A DNA stretch of 64,000 nt from Streptomyces cathayae (GTDB lineage Bacteria > Actinomycetota > Actinomycetes > Streptomycetales > Streptomycetaceae). Each line of letters begins with the position of its first letter. The stretch's first letter is position 1. Below are positions 1 through 8,493 of this stretch, one piece after another. Both the position numbers and the translations under genes were made by a program. The stretch lies in assembly GCF_029760955.1 (NCBI RefSeq), contig NZ_CP121682.1, positions 1,488,001-1,552,000 of the forward strand, written 5' to 3'. The notes under the pieces are model-generated. The model did not search any database. It was not told the DNA's origin and was given only the letters and a program-made list of their open reading frames with translations.

Positions 1-333
1 CCGGCAGGTGCATCTCCGACAGACGCGGCAGTTTTCGCCGCCTGAAACCCTGCCGGGGCCCGCCGCGCCAGCCGGGCGCAGCAGATAGGCCATCTCGTCC
101 CGATGCGCATGGACCTGGATGTGCGTCCCTGGCGGCTCCTTGCTGCTCCGCACGTACTCGAAGCGGATCAACGGGTCAGGGATCCCCTCATAATGCAGGT
201 GAATGTCCACCTGGTCCGTGGCAAGGAACGTGCTGCTGCCGTCCCGGCAGCAGAAGTAGCGGGCTCATAAGCTCAGGACCGGCTCATCAATGATCGAGAG
301 TGGATCACCATCGGCATAGCGAACCCCCTAGTT
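1..333 (-). pseudogene. Decayed conserved hypothetical gene, cut by the window edge
   Basis: Read on the minus strand, about 267 down to 80 gives a convincing protein stretch (RYFCCRDGSSTFLATDQVD, then HIQVHAHRDEMAYLL). The continuation (KLPRLSEMHLP) lies in a different frame from about 50 to 1. The in-frame codons upstream (GVRYADGDPLSIIDEPVLSL) end in a TGA just before RYFCC. The piece therefore carries one stop and one frameshift. The pattern resembles a small conserved actinobacterial protein that I cannot name. It could be a decayed gene or sequencing error, and the 3' part lies outside the window. Confidence 0.5.
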
Positions 334-353
334 CGTTGCTGTCCGTCAGTCAA
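325..353 (-). promoter_or_regulatory. Sigma-70-like promoter on the minus strand
   Basis: On the minus strand TTGACT (348-353) is followed after exactly 17 nt by TAGGGG (325-330). The -35 is good and the -10 is weak. It points toward the decayed gene at the left edge, which fits a formerly expressed locus. Confidence 0.35.
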
Positions 354-703
354 GCAGTACCGACTGACATCCAGCCGGGCACCCCGCAGAAACAGCATCC
401 GCCCGAGTGAAGCCCGCATGCCGGGTACCCAGAAGGCCACGAACAGAAGCGCAGGTCGCGGCGTCAATCCCGTCACATGGGTAAACCCCGATCGCATGAC
501 GCCAACGGGGGTCCTTCCCGCGTTCCGGGAAGCCGGGAAGCCGGTCACGGTCGGCCTTGGGGAGAACCCCGGGGCCCCGGCCGGCGCACCGCCCCCGGTT
601 CCCTGTCCGGTCCGATGATCGCGGTGCGTCCGCACTTTCATGACGCTTCATCAGCCCAGGCGGTAATATTGGCCTTTCCAGGCACCTGTGAACGGGGGAT
701 CAC
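354..703. other. Intergenic stretch without a convincing gene
   Basis: Several short open frames exist on both strands, but none has coherent codon use, a ribosome site or a recognisable domain. The only useful signal is the promoter candidate at its right end for the four-gene operon that follows. Confidence 0.6.
640..669 (+). promoter_or_regulatory. Promoter candidate for the four-gene operon
   Basis: ATGACG (640-645) is followed after 18 nt by TAATAT (664-669), an AT-rich -10 box that stands out in this GC-rich region. The start point would be near 676, giving a leader of about 28 nt before the GTG at 704, with GGGGGAT as ribosome site at 693-699. Confidence 0.45.
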
Positions 704-1963
704 GTGGCTGTGCAACGGGGGACGGCCTGCGTCGTCTTCGACATCGAGACCGATGGGACGAATGTCGAGGCGAGTCCGGGGACCTCACCGGCGCCCCGCT
801 GGACGGGCGGGCCGCTGCGCCTCCCGATGGGCGGCGGCGTGACGGACCGGGAACGGCGGCTGACCTACTTCGAGCCTCGGGTCGCCGAATCCCTGTACGG
901 CACGGCCGAGCGTCCCTCCCGCATGCACCGGCGTCTTCCGTCTGCGCCCGCACCGCGGGACCGGCCGGCCGTGGAAGCGGTGGAACTGCTGCGGTTGCCT
1001 CCGGTGATCGCGGCCGACACCCCGGGGCGGGGCATCGCCGTGCTGCACGTCCGGCTGTCCGGCGATCCGCTCGACGAGCTCGCGCGCATCGGAGACCTGG
1101 TGGCGATGCGCGACGAGTACGGACAGTTACTGCCCGCCGGGGTGCGCCCCGTCTTGTCCGCCCGCCGGGCCTGGACCCTGTGCCACGTCACCTTCACCGA
1201 CGGGAGACCGCCAGAGGTGATGCCGCCGGAGTACAGCGGATGGGGGGCACGCGACCAGTGGCTGTGGTTGCTGGCCTCGGCGACGCCGTTCAGCCGGTTT
1301 CCTCCCGATCCGGAGGACGACGGGCTGTTCGCCGGACGGGTCCGGTTCTCCGCGGACTGGCAGGCACTGGTGCTGCGGGACGGCGCCGCCTTCCTCGGCA
1401 CCTCCCCCGACTCCGCGGGCGAGGACGGGTTCCACCCGGCGGCCGAAGTGCTCGCGCACACCATCTACCTCGACGCGTTCCTGCTGGGCCGCCTCCAGGT
1501 GCTGGGCGTCAACTTCCTGGCCAACGCCCTCGCCGGGCTGCGCGCCCACGAGACGCAGGCACGGCGCCTGCTCGCGCTGGAAGGCCGTCAGATCGAACTG
1601 CGGCGTGCGCTGTGGTCGTCCCACATCACCGTGCACGGAAAGGCGAACGAGCTGCTGGAACGCTTCCAGCAGCAGCACCGGCTCCCCGAACTCCTCTCCC
1701 AGACGGGGACCGGCCTGGCCGACGCCGCCCGTTACGTGGAGACCTCACGTGCCCGGCGCAGCGGTCTGGCCGTCGCGCTGCTGTCCACCGTCGGTCTGCC
1801 CTTCGCCATCTTCTACTCGGCCGCCGCGCTGTGGGGCGAACCCACCCCGAGGACCCTGCTCACCAGCACCGTGGCGGCCCTGGTGGTGACCCTGCTGTTG
1901 TTCGCCGTGCTCCCGCCGCTGCGCGGGCTCGTCTCCGCCGAACTGCGAAAGCCGAAGGACTGA
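704..1963 (+). CDS. Unknown protein with two C-terminal membrane helices (operon gene 1)
   Basis: 419 aa from GTG, chosen for the GGGGGAT ribosome site 4 nt upstream. I do not recognise the large N-terminal soluble part (about 1-345). The C-terminus has two hydrophobic segments, roughly residues 348-372 (AVALLSTVGLPFAIFYSAA) and 380-405 (TVAALVVTLLLFAVLPPL), separated by a short charged turn. This topology resembles CorA-like membrane proteins, but no GMN motif is present, so ion transport is not claimed. Codon 142 is TTA (1127-1129), so translation would depend on the bldA tRNA if this is Streptomyces. It is the first gene of a run of four, with only 5 nt before the next start. It probably anchors or senses for that system (inference). 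Confidence 0.75.
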   Translation: MAVQRGTACVVFDIETDGTNVEASPGTSPAPRWTGGPLRLPMGGGVTDRERRLTYFEPRVAESLYGTAERPSRMHRRLPSAPAPRDRPAVEAVELLRLPPVIAADTPGRGIAVLHVRLSGDPLDELARIGDLVAMRDEYGQLLPAGVRPVLSARRAWTLCHVTFTDGRPPEVMPPEYSGWGARDQWLWLLASATPFSRFPPDPEDDGLFAGRVRFSADWQALVLRDGAAFLGTSPDSAGEDGFHPAAEVLAHTIYLDAFLLGRLQVLGVNFLANALAGLRAHETQARRLLALEGRQIELRRALWSSHITVHGKANELLERFQQQHRLPELLSQTGTGLADAARYVETSRARRSGLAVALLSTVGLPFAIFYSAAALWGEPTPRTLLTSTVAALVVTLLLFAVLPPLRGLVSAELRKPKD

Positions 1964-1968
1964 TCCCC

Positions 1969-3879
1969 GTGCTCGTGGCGCTCTACCGATCAGGCCCGCT
2001 CAGGCAGCGGCTGGCCAAGGGGTACACCGTCACCGGCCGGTCCGGCGACCGGGACCGGGACCGGGACCACCTCCAGACCCAGGCCTCGATAACCGCTCAC
2101 CTGCTCTCCCGACCACCCCGGCTTCCAGTGCTGCCCACCGGTTCCTCCCTCGTCCTGCGGGGCGGCCGGCGCTCCCCGACGACACTCTGGATCGACACCG
2201 GGCGCGTCGTGCTGCACGACACGGGGACCCGAAGCGCCGTGGCCGCGGCGCTGGCCGAGGCGGTCGCCGTCGTGGCGGAGCAGGTCGACCGGGCGGGGGG
2301 GCTCCTGATGCCCAGCGGCTGGTCACCGGGCGGAGCGGGCGACCCGGCCCTGGGACTCTGCGCGGACCTGCACTCGGTGGAGGTGGTCAGCGACGTACAA
2401 CGCGAGCTGACGTGCAACCTCGTACGCGAGTACTCGCCGGCGCTCATCGCTCTCACCGGCCGCCAACTGCACAGTGCCGACGGGGTGTCCACGCGGGGTT
2501 CGGCACGGCTCTCCAGGGCCACCGACCAGGTCGCCACCCGCTACATCGCCTCGTTCTCCCCCCAGCACCTCGACCGCGTCCGGGCCGGACTCCGCCGCAG
2601 CGAACGACTCGCCCGGCTGGAGGCCATGGACGTGAACCCGCTGGGCGAACCCGACCTGGACGCGCACGACGACGTGACGCTGCGCCTCTTCGACGCCCAG
2701 CTGTCGGTCTCCTCCGCCATGGCGCACGCGCTGCTCGCCCAGGCAATCTCCATGCGGGTGCGCGACCTGGAGCGGGAGGGCCGGCGGGTGCGCTCCGCCT
2801 CGCAGCCGATGCTGGAGCGTAACCGCTCCCAGGCGGTTGCCCACGGTCTGGCCGCGGAGTTCGACGCCGAGCAGCGGCCCCAGGGCGGCAGGGGCGGCGG
2901 GAGACCCACCGGCTCCCGGACCGCCAGGAGCCGCCCGATCCCCGCGGACCGCGCGGTGCTGGACATGCTGCGCGAGCTGCTCCCCTACTTCCGTCAGCTC
3001 GACGCGACCGCCGACGAACTCGCCCAGCTCTTCCTCGGACTGGAGCTCACCGGCGGCCCCACCGGCGCCTCCTTCGTGCGCAACGAGAACGACCTCCTCG
3101 CCCTCTGGCACGAGCAGGATCCCGGGCTGCTGTCCGCCGACCGCCTCTCCCGGTGCCTCCGGTCGCCGGAGTGGCTGACGACGGATCACCTCAGCGCCGC
3201 GAACCGGGAGCGCGCCGCGGGCAGCACCGCCGCGGGCCGGATGTGGCTCGTCGGCCGGCTCGACCCCGTGCGCGCCCGGCAGGAGGAGCGGGGCGGGACA
3301 GCGCGCCACGACCGCGGCGGGCGAGTGCCTGGGCAGGGGAACCGGAACGGCAGGCCGTCGTCCGCGGACCGCAAGCGGGCCGCCTCCGGGCCCGCCCTCT
3401 CCGACGAACAACTGCTGGACACCCTCTCGGGTGCCACCACCGACACGGACGCCGTCGTCGAGGCGCTGCGCGCGTACTGCCGCTCCGCCGGCGCCCTCGA
3501 CCTCACCCGGTCACTGCGCAACCGGGGCCGCGAGGAGGCGAAGGCGCTGCGCCAGATGCTGCGGCCCCGGCCCGCCCAACGGGTCACCTGCCAGGCCCCG
3601 CTGTCCTCCTGGGACGAGCCGGTCGCGGAGCGGGCAGTGCGCAGCGCCGCCGAGACGGGGCGGGCGCTGTTGCGCTGGGATCTGCCGGACGCCGAGCGTC
3701 CACGGGTGCGTGCGGGACTGCGTGCACTGGGACGACCGCCCGGCGACGTCCGGTACGTCCTGCTGACCGACACCGCCTACACCGGCAAGGCGAACGAACG
3801 GCGCGGCACGGTCGAGGTCCTGCTGGTCGCGCCGGCCGGAGAGGATCACCGGAAAGCCGCCGAGGAGGCCGCGTCATGA
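1969..3879 (+). CDS. Unknown protein, possible glutamine-synthetase/GCS-fold ligase-like (operon gene 2)
   Basis: 636 aa from GTG at 1969, 5 nt after the preceding stop; its stop overlaps the next ATG. The N-terminal third holds segments (CADLHSVEVVSD; LVREYSPALIALTGRQ; STRGSARLSR) whose order and spacing remind me of carboxylate-amine ligases of the GCS2/glutamine-synthetase superfamily. This is a low-confidence visual resemblance, and the metal-binding residues are not clearly all present. Residues near 310-330 form a Gly/Arg-rich linker. A helical region follows (RAVLDMLRELLPYFRQLDAT), then a second basic linker and a small C-terminal domain. No signal peptide or membrane helix is seen, so it is probably cytoplasmic. 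The role is unknown, but the tight coupling implies that it works with its neighbours. Confidence 0.7.
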   Translation: MLVALYRSGPLRQRLAKGYTVTGRSGDRDRDRDHLQTQASITAHLLSRPPRLPVLPTGSSLVLRGGRRSPTTLWIDTGRVVLHDTGTRSAVAAALAEAVAVVAEQVDRAGGLLMPSGWSPGGAGDPALGLCADLHSVEVVSDVQRELTCNLVREYSPALIALTGRQLHSADGVSTRGSARLSRATDQVATRYIASFSPQHLDRVRAGLRRSERLARLEAMDVNPLGEPDLDAHDDVTLRLFDAQLSVSSAMAHALLAQAISMRVRDLEREGRRVRSASQPMLERNRSQAVAHGLAAEFDAEQRPQGGRGGGRPTGSRTARSRPIPADRAVLDMLRELLPYFRQLDATADELAQLFLGLELTGGPTGASFVRNENDLLALWHEQDPGLLSADRLSRCLRSPEWLTTDHLSAANRERAAGSTAAGRMWLVGRLDPVRARQEERGGTARHDRGGRVPGQGNRNGRPSSADRKRAASGPALSDEQLLDTLSGATTDTDAVVEALRAYCRSAGALDLTRSLRNRGREEAKALRQMLRPRPAQRVTCQAPLSSWDEPVAERAVRSAAETGRALLRWDLPDAERPRVRAGLRALGRPPGDVRYVLLTDTAYTGKANERRGTVEVLLVAPAGEDHRKAAEEAAS

Positions 3880-5177
3880 CCACGGCACCGTCCGCAGCCG
3901 TCCCGGTGATGCTGGACCTGCGCGCCCATCTCCGGCCTCCCGCGTCCCCGGACGGCTACGTCGAGATGTGGAACCGGCTGGAGCCGGTCCTGGTGACGTT
4001 GGATCCCCGCTCGGGTCCCCGGATCTGCCTCGACATGGCGGAAGAGGGCACCGTGACGGTGCTGTTCCTCTCCCCCGCCACGGCGCCCGTGCCGTTCAGC
4101 GCGAACACCCCGTTCGCAGTGCGCGGCATCCTCGAGCCGCCCCGCGTCCGTTATTCCTGCGCCACGTGCCGGAGGGAGGGCGCCACCACCTACGCCCCCT
4201 TCACCTGCACCGGGTGCGGCAGCGACGAGCGGCCCGGCCGGGTCTGCGACGCGCACGCGGTGTTCCTGGACGGAAGCCTGCGCACCTCCTGCGCCGAGCA
4301 CGTGCCCGTCTGCCGCTGCGGCCGGACCGCCCGCGCCTGGTGCGGCGGGCCGCGCTGCCGGTCGGGGCGCGCCTGGTGCTCCGACCATCTCGTCCGCCAT
4401 CGCGGCGACGCCTCGGTCGAGTACTGCCTGGAGTGCCACGAGGAGCGCTTCCCCGCCTGCGAACGGTCGGGCTGCACCGGCACCGGGCTCACCCGCTGCG
4501 AACACCGCGACCCGAACGACGGCAAGCCGTGCGACCGCCGCATGTGCGCCGAACACGTCACGCGCTGGCGGATCTACGGGGACCGTAGCCCGGGCCTCGC
4601 CCTGTGCGCCCGGCACCACGGGGGCCTGCGCACGGCTTCCCCCGACACGCTGGTCGCCTTGATCCTCATGGGCACCGCCGCCCGTGCGCAGAGCCGCCGC
4701 GGAAGCCGACAGGGCAGCCGGAGGTCGGCGTTCCTCCCCAGGATCGGCATCGTCCGGCACATCTTCATCAACACCTGCAACCGCGTCCTCGACATGGGCA
4801 CCCTCGACTCCCTCTTCGTCCAGCTCCAGCGCGACCTCCAGCACCGGAAGGCCGTCGCGGGCGGTCGCGGCCTCACGGAGGCGGCGCTGCGTCTGCTGGA
4901 CCAGCACGCCGCCTCGCGCCGGGAGGACGTGCAGAGGTTCCGCGACAGCCACACGGAGGGAAAAGAGCACTTCGCCCGGCTGAGAGCACTGCTCCAACAG
5001 TCCGGCAAGTACGAACTGGCGGACGCCATCACCTTCGCCGACTACCGGCCCAAGAGCGGCATCCTCTTCGTCCGCGTGCCCCAGGAGATGCGGAGCCGGT
5101 TCATCGGCTCCGGCGGTGCGGTCGTCAAGGATCTGCGGGCCCGGCTCGGTGTCAACATCCAATTGGAGCGGGAATGA
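3876..5177 (+). CDS. Cys-rich zinc-binding protein with C-terminal KH domain (operon gene 3)
   Basis: 433 aa; ATG overlaps the previous stop (ATGA). After an N-terminal domain of about 85 residues there is a long Cys/His-rich region (about residues 90-255) with many paired CxxC, CxxxC and CxxH elements such as CATCRREG, CTGCGSDE, CRCGRTARAWC and CLECHEERFPAC. This suggests several zinc ribbons or RING/B-box-like knuckles. A helical segment follows. The last ~40 residues hold a KH-type RNA-binding motif with GxxG loop, FIGSGGAVVKDLRARLGVNI (about 409-428). Zinc knuckles plus KH argue for an RNA- or ribonucleoprotein-binding adaptor. I do not know this architecture as a named family. Confidence 0.8.
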   Translation: MTTAPSAAVPVMLDLRAHLRPPASPDGYVEMWNRLEPVLVTLDPRSGPRICLDMAEEGTVTVLFLSPATAPVPFSANTPFAVRGILEPPRVRYSCATCRREGATTYAPFTCTGCGSDERPGRVCDAHAVFLDGSLRTSCAEHVPVCRCGRTARAWCGGPRCRSGRAWCSDHLVRHRGDASVEYCLECHEERFPACERSGCTGTGLTRCEHRDPNDGKPCDRRMCAEHVTRWRIYGDRSPGLALCARHHGGLRTASPDTLVALILMGTAARAQSRRGSRQGSRRSAFLPRIGIVRHIFINTCNRVLDMGTLDSLFVQLQRDLQHRKAVAGGRGLTEAALRLLDQHAASRREDVQRFRDSHTEGKEHFARLRALLQQSGKYELADAITFADYRPKSGILFVRVPQEMRSRFIGSGGAVVKDLRARLGVNIQLERE

Positions 5178-7156
5178 GTCTCCTCGGTTTCACTCCGGCC
5201 GGCACAAGACTGGTCACGGCCACCGGACAGGGACTCGTGGACGGCAACCGACTGGCCGTGGGCGCGGGCCGGCTCGCCGCCGAGACGGCCGGGCTGCTTC
5301 TCCCACGCGGCGCGGCCTCCAGCCGGTCCGTAGCGGTCCGGCTGGTGCCGACTGCCGGGCTGCCCGAGGACGTCGTGGTGGTTCCCGAGGCGCTGGCCGA
5401 CGAACACCGGCTGGCGGACGCCTCCTGGGTCCTGCAGCCGGCCGACGCCACCGTACCGGCGACGATCGAGCTGGAATCACCTGCCGAGCTCTCCCTGGAC
5501 GAGGCCGCCCGTCAGCTGCAGAACTCGGCGCTGCTGTCGGGCCACGTCCTCGCGTACGGCCACCAGCACGAGGACGTCTGGATCGACCTGGGCGGACACC
5601 CCTTCCGGGTCCGGTCCGCTCTCGACGGTTCCGGCCGCCCCGTGCACGGTGTGCTGCGCGTCGGCGCGGACACCCACGTCAGCGTCTTCGCGCCGGGCGT
5701 GCGCAGCGCCGTCGACATCGTGGTGCTGGCGGACTGCAGCGGCTCCATGGGCGTCACCGACATCCCCGACGTACGGGAAAGCATCCGGATCACCAGGAAC
5801 CGCGAGGTGAGCCGGATGGACGCGCTGAAGAGTGCGCTGCGCTCCATGATCGACGCGCGGGAGCAGGTGGACGGCCTGGTCACCCGGTTCGCCCTGATCA
5901 GCTTCGAGCTGACCCCCAGGGTGATCTTCCCGGGCGGTGACGGCATGGCCGAGGTGACCACCGCCCCCGGCGACCGGAGCCTGGAGCAGCTGCGCGGCGC
6001 GGTGACCCTGCTCAAGGAGTATGACGGCCGGCCCACCGACATTGGCCGGGCCTTGCACCGGGCGGCCGAACTGCTGCACCGGCATGGCGTGCCCGACAAC
6101 GACAAGCTGATCGTCCTGGTCAGCGACGGCGCACACTGGGCTCCCATGAGCGAGGACCGCAGCGGCGAATCGGTGGCCGGCATCGACGATCCCGTCTCGA
6201 CGATGGAGGAGCTGCACACCCATCTCGGATTCCGGCTACACGCGGTCGGCATCAGCGACCAGACGCTGTTCGCGAGCTGGTGGGACGACTACTGCCGGCA
6301 GCGGGGTCAGCGGCTCGTCCCGCCCGAGAGCCTGGTCCCCAACCACGGGCTGCTGCAGCAGCTGGTCGAGGTGACGGGCGGCGACCGCCACCGGATCGGC
6401 GGTATGGAGGTCCTGGAGGAGTACTTCAGGGAGCTGGGCAGCGGTGTCATGCGTTCGGTCGGCCGCCCCGCCCCCGCCCGTCTGCCCGCCTTGCAGGTCG
6501 ACCCGGCCAGGGTGGCCGCCGAGCCCCGGCGCGCCTCCGTCGACCCCGCACAGCAGCAGGACTGGGAGTCGCTGGTGGAGACGGTCCTGGAGCGCTACTC
6601 CGAGGTCTGCACGGCTTCCGTGCCCCGCCTCGGCTATGCCCTGTTCGACGCCGCCCCTCCCACCGACCTGAAGCGACTGCGGCGGATCGCGTTGACGCAC
6701 ATGGACTTCACGGCGTGGGTGGCGGCTGCCGACAAGATCTTCCACGAGAGGCTGGACGAGGCCGTCCGTTTTCCCAGGTCCAATCCGAAGTACATCGCGA
6801 AGCTTCCTCTTCCCGAGCTGGCCGAGCCGCTGTGGGACGGCCGGCTGGGTGAGGTGCACGGGCTGCGGAACTACTACCTGCACAACCCCGAGTACGAGAA
6901 GCGGAAGCCGGAGCAGAACCGTGAGGTCGGCGAAGTCCTGCTCAAGCACACGGGCAGATACTCGATCGGGGAGGAGGAGGCCGAGGGCTGGCGCCTGCTG
7001 CAGAGGGGGCTGCTGAACAACCTGTCCGGGATGCTGTCGGACGTCCACTCCCTGCTGGTCTCCCCGCCGCCGGGCTTCCCGGTGCCTACCCTCCCCGCCC
7101 CCGCCCCGATCACCGGGCCGCTGGAGCCGAAGCACGTCGAGCAGCAGGGCTGGTGA
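5174..7156 (+). CDS. VWA-domain protein with C-terminal HEPN-like motif (operon gene 4)
   Basis: 660 aa; ATG overlaps the upstream stop. Residues 1-180 form an unassigned beta-rich region. A von Willebrand A domain follows, with an intact MIDAS (DCSGS, Asp187), the threonine loop (RPTDIGRALHR) and a late strand (DKLIVLVSDGAHW). The C-terminal region (about 520-625) is alpha-helical and contains LRNYYLHN, in which RNYYLH (565-570) matches the RX4H signature of HEPN ribonucleases. In other bacterial systems VWA proteins pair with effectors or AAA+ partners; here the partner would be the KH/zinc protein. There is no signal peptide. HEPN membership is an inference from one motif in a helical context. 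Confidence 0.8.
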   Translation: MSLLGFTPAGTRLVTATGQGLVDGNRLAVGAGRLAAETAGLLLPRGAASSRSVAVRLVPTAGLPEDVVVVPEALADEHRLADASWVLQPADATVPATIELESPAELSLDEAARQLQNSALLSGHVLAYGHQHEDVWIDLGGHPFRVRSALDGSGRPVHGVLRVGADTHVSVFAPGVRSAVDIVVLADCSGSMGVTDIPDVRESIRITRNREVSRMDALKSALRSMIDAREQVDGLVTRFALISFELTPRVIFPGGDGMAEVTTAPGDRSLEQLRGAVTLLKEYDGRPTDIGRALHRAAELLHRHGVPDNDKLIVLVSDGAHWAPMSEDRSGESVAGIDDPVSTMEELHTHLGFRLHAVGISDQTLFASWWDDYCRQRGQRLVPPESLVPNHGLLQQLVEVTGGDRHRIGGMEVLEEYFRELGSGVMRSVGRPAPARLPALQVDPARVAAEPRRASVDPAQQQDWESLVETVLERYSEVCTASVPRLGYALFDAAPPTDLKRLRRIALTHMDFTAWVAAADKIFHERLDEAVRFPRSNPKYIAKLPLPELAEPLWDGRLGEVHGLRNYYLHNPEYEKRKPEQNREVGEVLLKHTGRYSIGEEEAEGWRLLQRGLLNNLSGMLSDVHSLLVSPPPGFPVPTLPAPAPITGPLEPKHVEQQGW

Positions 7157-7212
7157 CGCCCCGGGGCAGGCACGCCGCCTTCCGTGCACACCGGGTCCCG
7201 GGACGGTCGGGA

Positions 7213-8493
7213 TCAGGCGCGGGGTGCTCGTCCGTGGCCGGCGAGCGCGCGTCCCATGCGGGCGAGTGCTTGGCGCAGGATCGCCGGTGAGGTGGCGAAG
7301 TTGAGGCGGACGCAGCCGGCGCCGCCGGTGCCGAAGACGTGCCCGGAGCTGAGGGCGACGCGGGCCTCGTCCAGGAACATCCTCGCCGGTCCGGCCAGGT
7401 CGGTGACGACGCCCGGGCCGTCGCCCGGGCCGCCGGCCGGACGGTCCTCGTGCAGTGCGAGCCCGGTGCAGTCCAGCCAGGCGAGGTAGGTGCCCTGGGG
7501 CGGGGCGTACCCCACGCCGGGGAGGTGTTCGTCGATCAGCCTGCCCAGCAGGCTCCGGTTGGCGTCGAGTCCGAGCAGGAGTTCGTCGAGCCAGTCGGTG
7601 CCGTCGCGGAACGCCGCGGTGTGGGCGAGGACGCCCAGGTGGCTGGGGCCGTGGCCGACCTCTTCGGGCATGCGCCGCAGGTCGTCCGCGGCTTCGGTGC
7701 CGGCGATGGCCACGGCGGCCTTGAGACCGGCCAGGTTCCACGCCTTGGAGGCGGAGGTCAGGGCGAACCCGTCCTCGGAGCCGGGGACGCCGAGGAACGG
7801 GGTGAAGACAGCTCCCGGCAGCACCAGCGGGGCGTGGATCTCGTCGGAGACCACCCGGACACCGTGCCTTCGGGCGAGTGCGGCGATCGCCTCGAGTTCC
7901 GCGCGGGTGTGGACGACACCGGTCGGGTTGTGCGGGTTGCTCATCAGGAAGGCCGCGCGGCGGCCGTGGCGCCGTGCGCGGGTGAACGCCTCCTCGAGTG
8001 CGGCGAGGTCGACCCGCAGGTCGGGGCCGAGGCGGGCCTCGACGACCTCCCGGCCGTCGTGCGCGAGGAACGCGTAGAACGGCGGGTAGACGGGTGAGCA
8101 GACGACGACCGCGTCGCCGGGGCCGGTGACGAGGCGGAGGATCTCGACGATGCCCAGCATGACGTCGGGCACGATCGCGGTGTTCTCCACCCGCAGGCCG
8201 TCCCACTTCCAGCGCTCGGCGGCGAAGCCGGCGAGGGCCTCGGCGTAGGCGGTGCCGTACGGGTATCCGGTGTCTCCCAGGTCGACGGCCCGGTGCAGCG
8301 CGTCGGCGACGGCGGGTGCCAGGGGGACGTCCATCTCCGCCACCCAGAGCGGGAGGACGTCCGCGGGGTGCGTGCGCCACTTCATGCTGGTGCGCTGCCG
8401 CAACTGCTCCAGGGACAGCCGGACCAGCGGATCGGTGCGGCCGCCGTCACCGGCCTCGGGCTCGGAGGGCGAGTGGTGCGTGGCCTCACTCAT
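7213..8493 (-). CDS. PLP-dependent C-S lyase / aminotransferase of the MalY/PatB type
   Basis: 426 aa. The ATG at 8493 is preceded by GAGGGGAG with good spacing, so I prefer it to a further-upstream codon. It is a fold-type I PLP enzyme: [10 protein letters not shown] near the N-terminus, SNPHNPTG (substrate/PLP loop), [10 protein letters not shown] (Asp contacting the pyridine nitrogen) and the lysine segment [13 protein letters not shown]. The AEMD motif and SASKAWN lysine region are typical of MalY/PatB cystathionine beta-lyases. It probably cleaves cystathionine or cysteine conjugates. It converges on the four-gene operon with a 56-bp gap. Confidence 0.85.
   Translation of the reverse strand: MSEATHHSPSEPEAGDGGRTDPLVRLSLEQLRQRTSMKWRTHPADVLPLWVAEMDVPLAPAVADALHRAVDLGDTGYPYGTAYAEALAGFAAERWKWDGLRVENTAIVPDVMLGIVEILRLVTGPGDAVVVCSPVYPPFYAFLAHDGREVVEARLGPDLRVDLAALEEAFTRARRHGRRAAFLMSNPHNPTGVVHTRAELEAIAALARRHGVRVVSDEIHAPLVLPGAVFTPFLGVPGSEDGFALTSASKAWNLAGLKAAVAIAGTEAADDLRRMPEEVGHGPSHLGVLAHTAAFRDGTDWLDELLLGLDANRSLLGRLIDEHLPGVGYAPPQGTYLAWLDCTGLALHEDRPAGGPGDGPGVVTDLAGPARMFLDEARVALSSGHVFGTGGAGCVRLNFATSPAILRQALARMGRALAGHGRAPRA

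Noticed and set aside
704..1963. CorA magnesium channel
   Set aside because: The two-helix C-terminus is similar in layout, but the GMN signature is missing.
6236..8380. Long minus-strand open frame across the end of the VWA gene and the lyase gene
   Set aside because: Its sequence is Arg/Pro/Gly repeats without domains and it mirrors the third-position GC pattern of the real genes; both real frames have motifs and ribosome sites.
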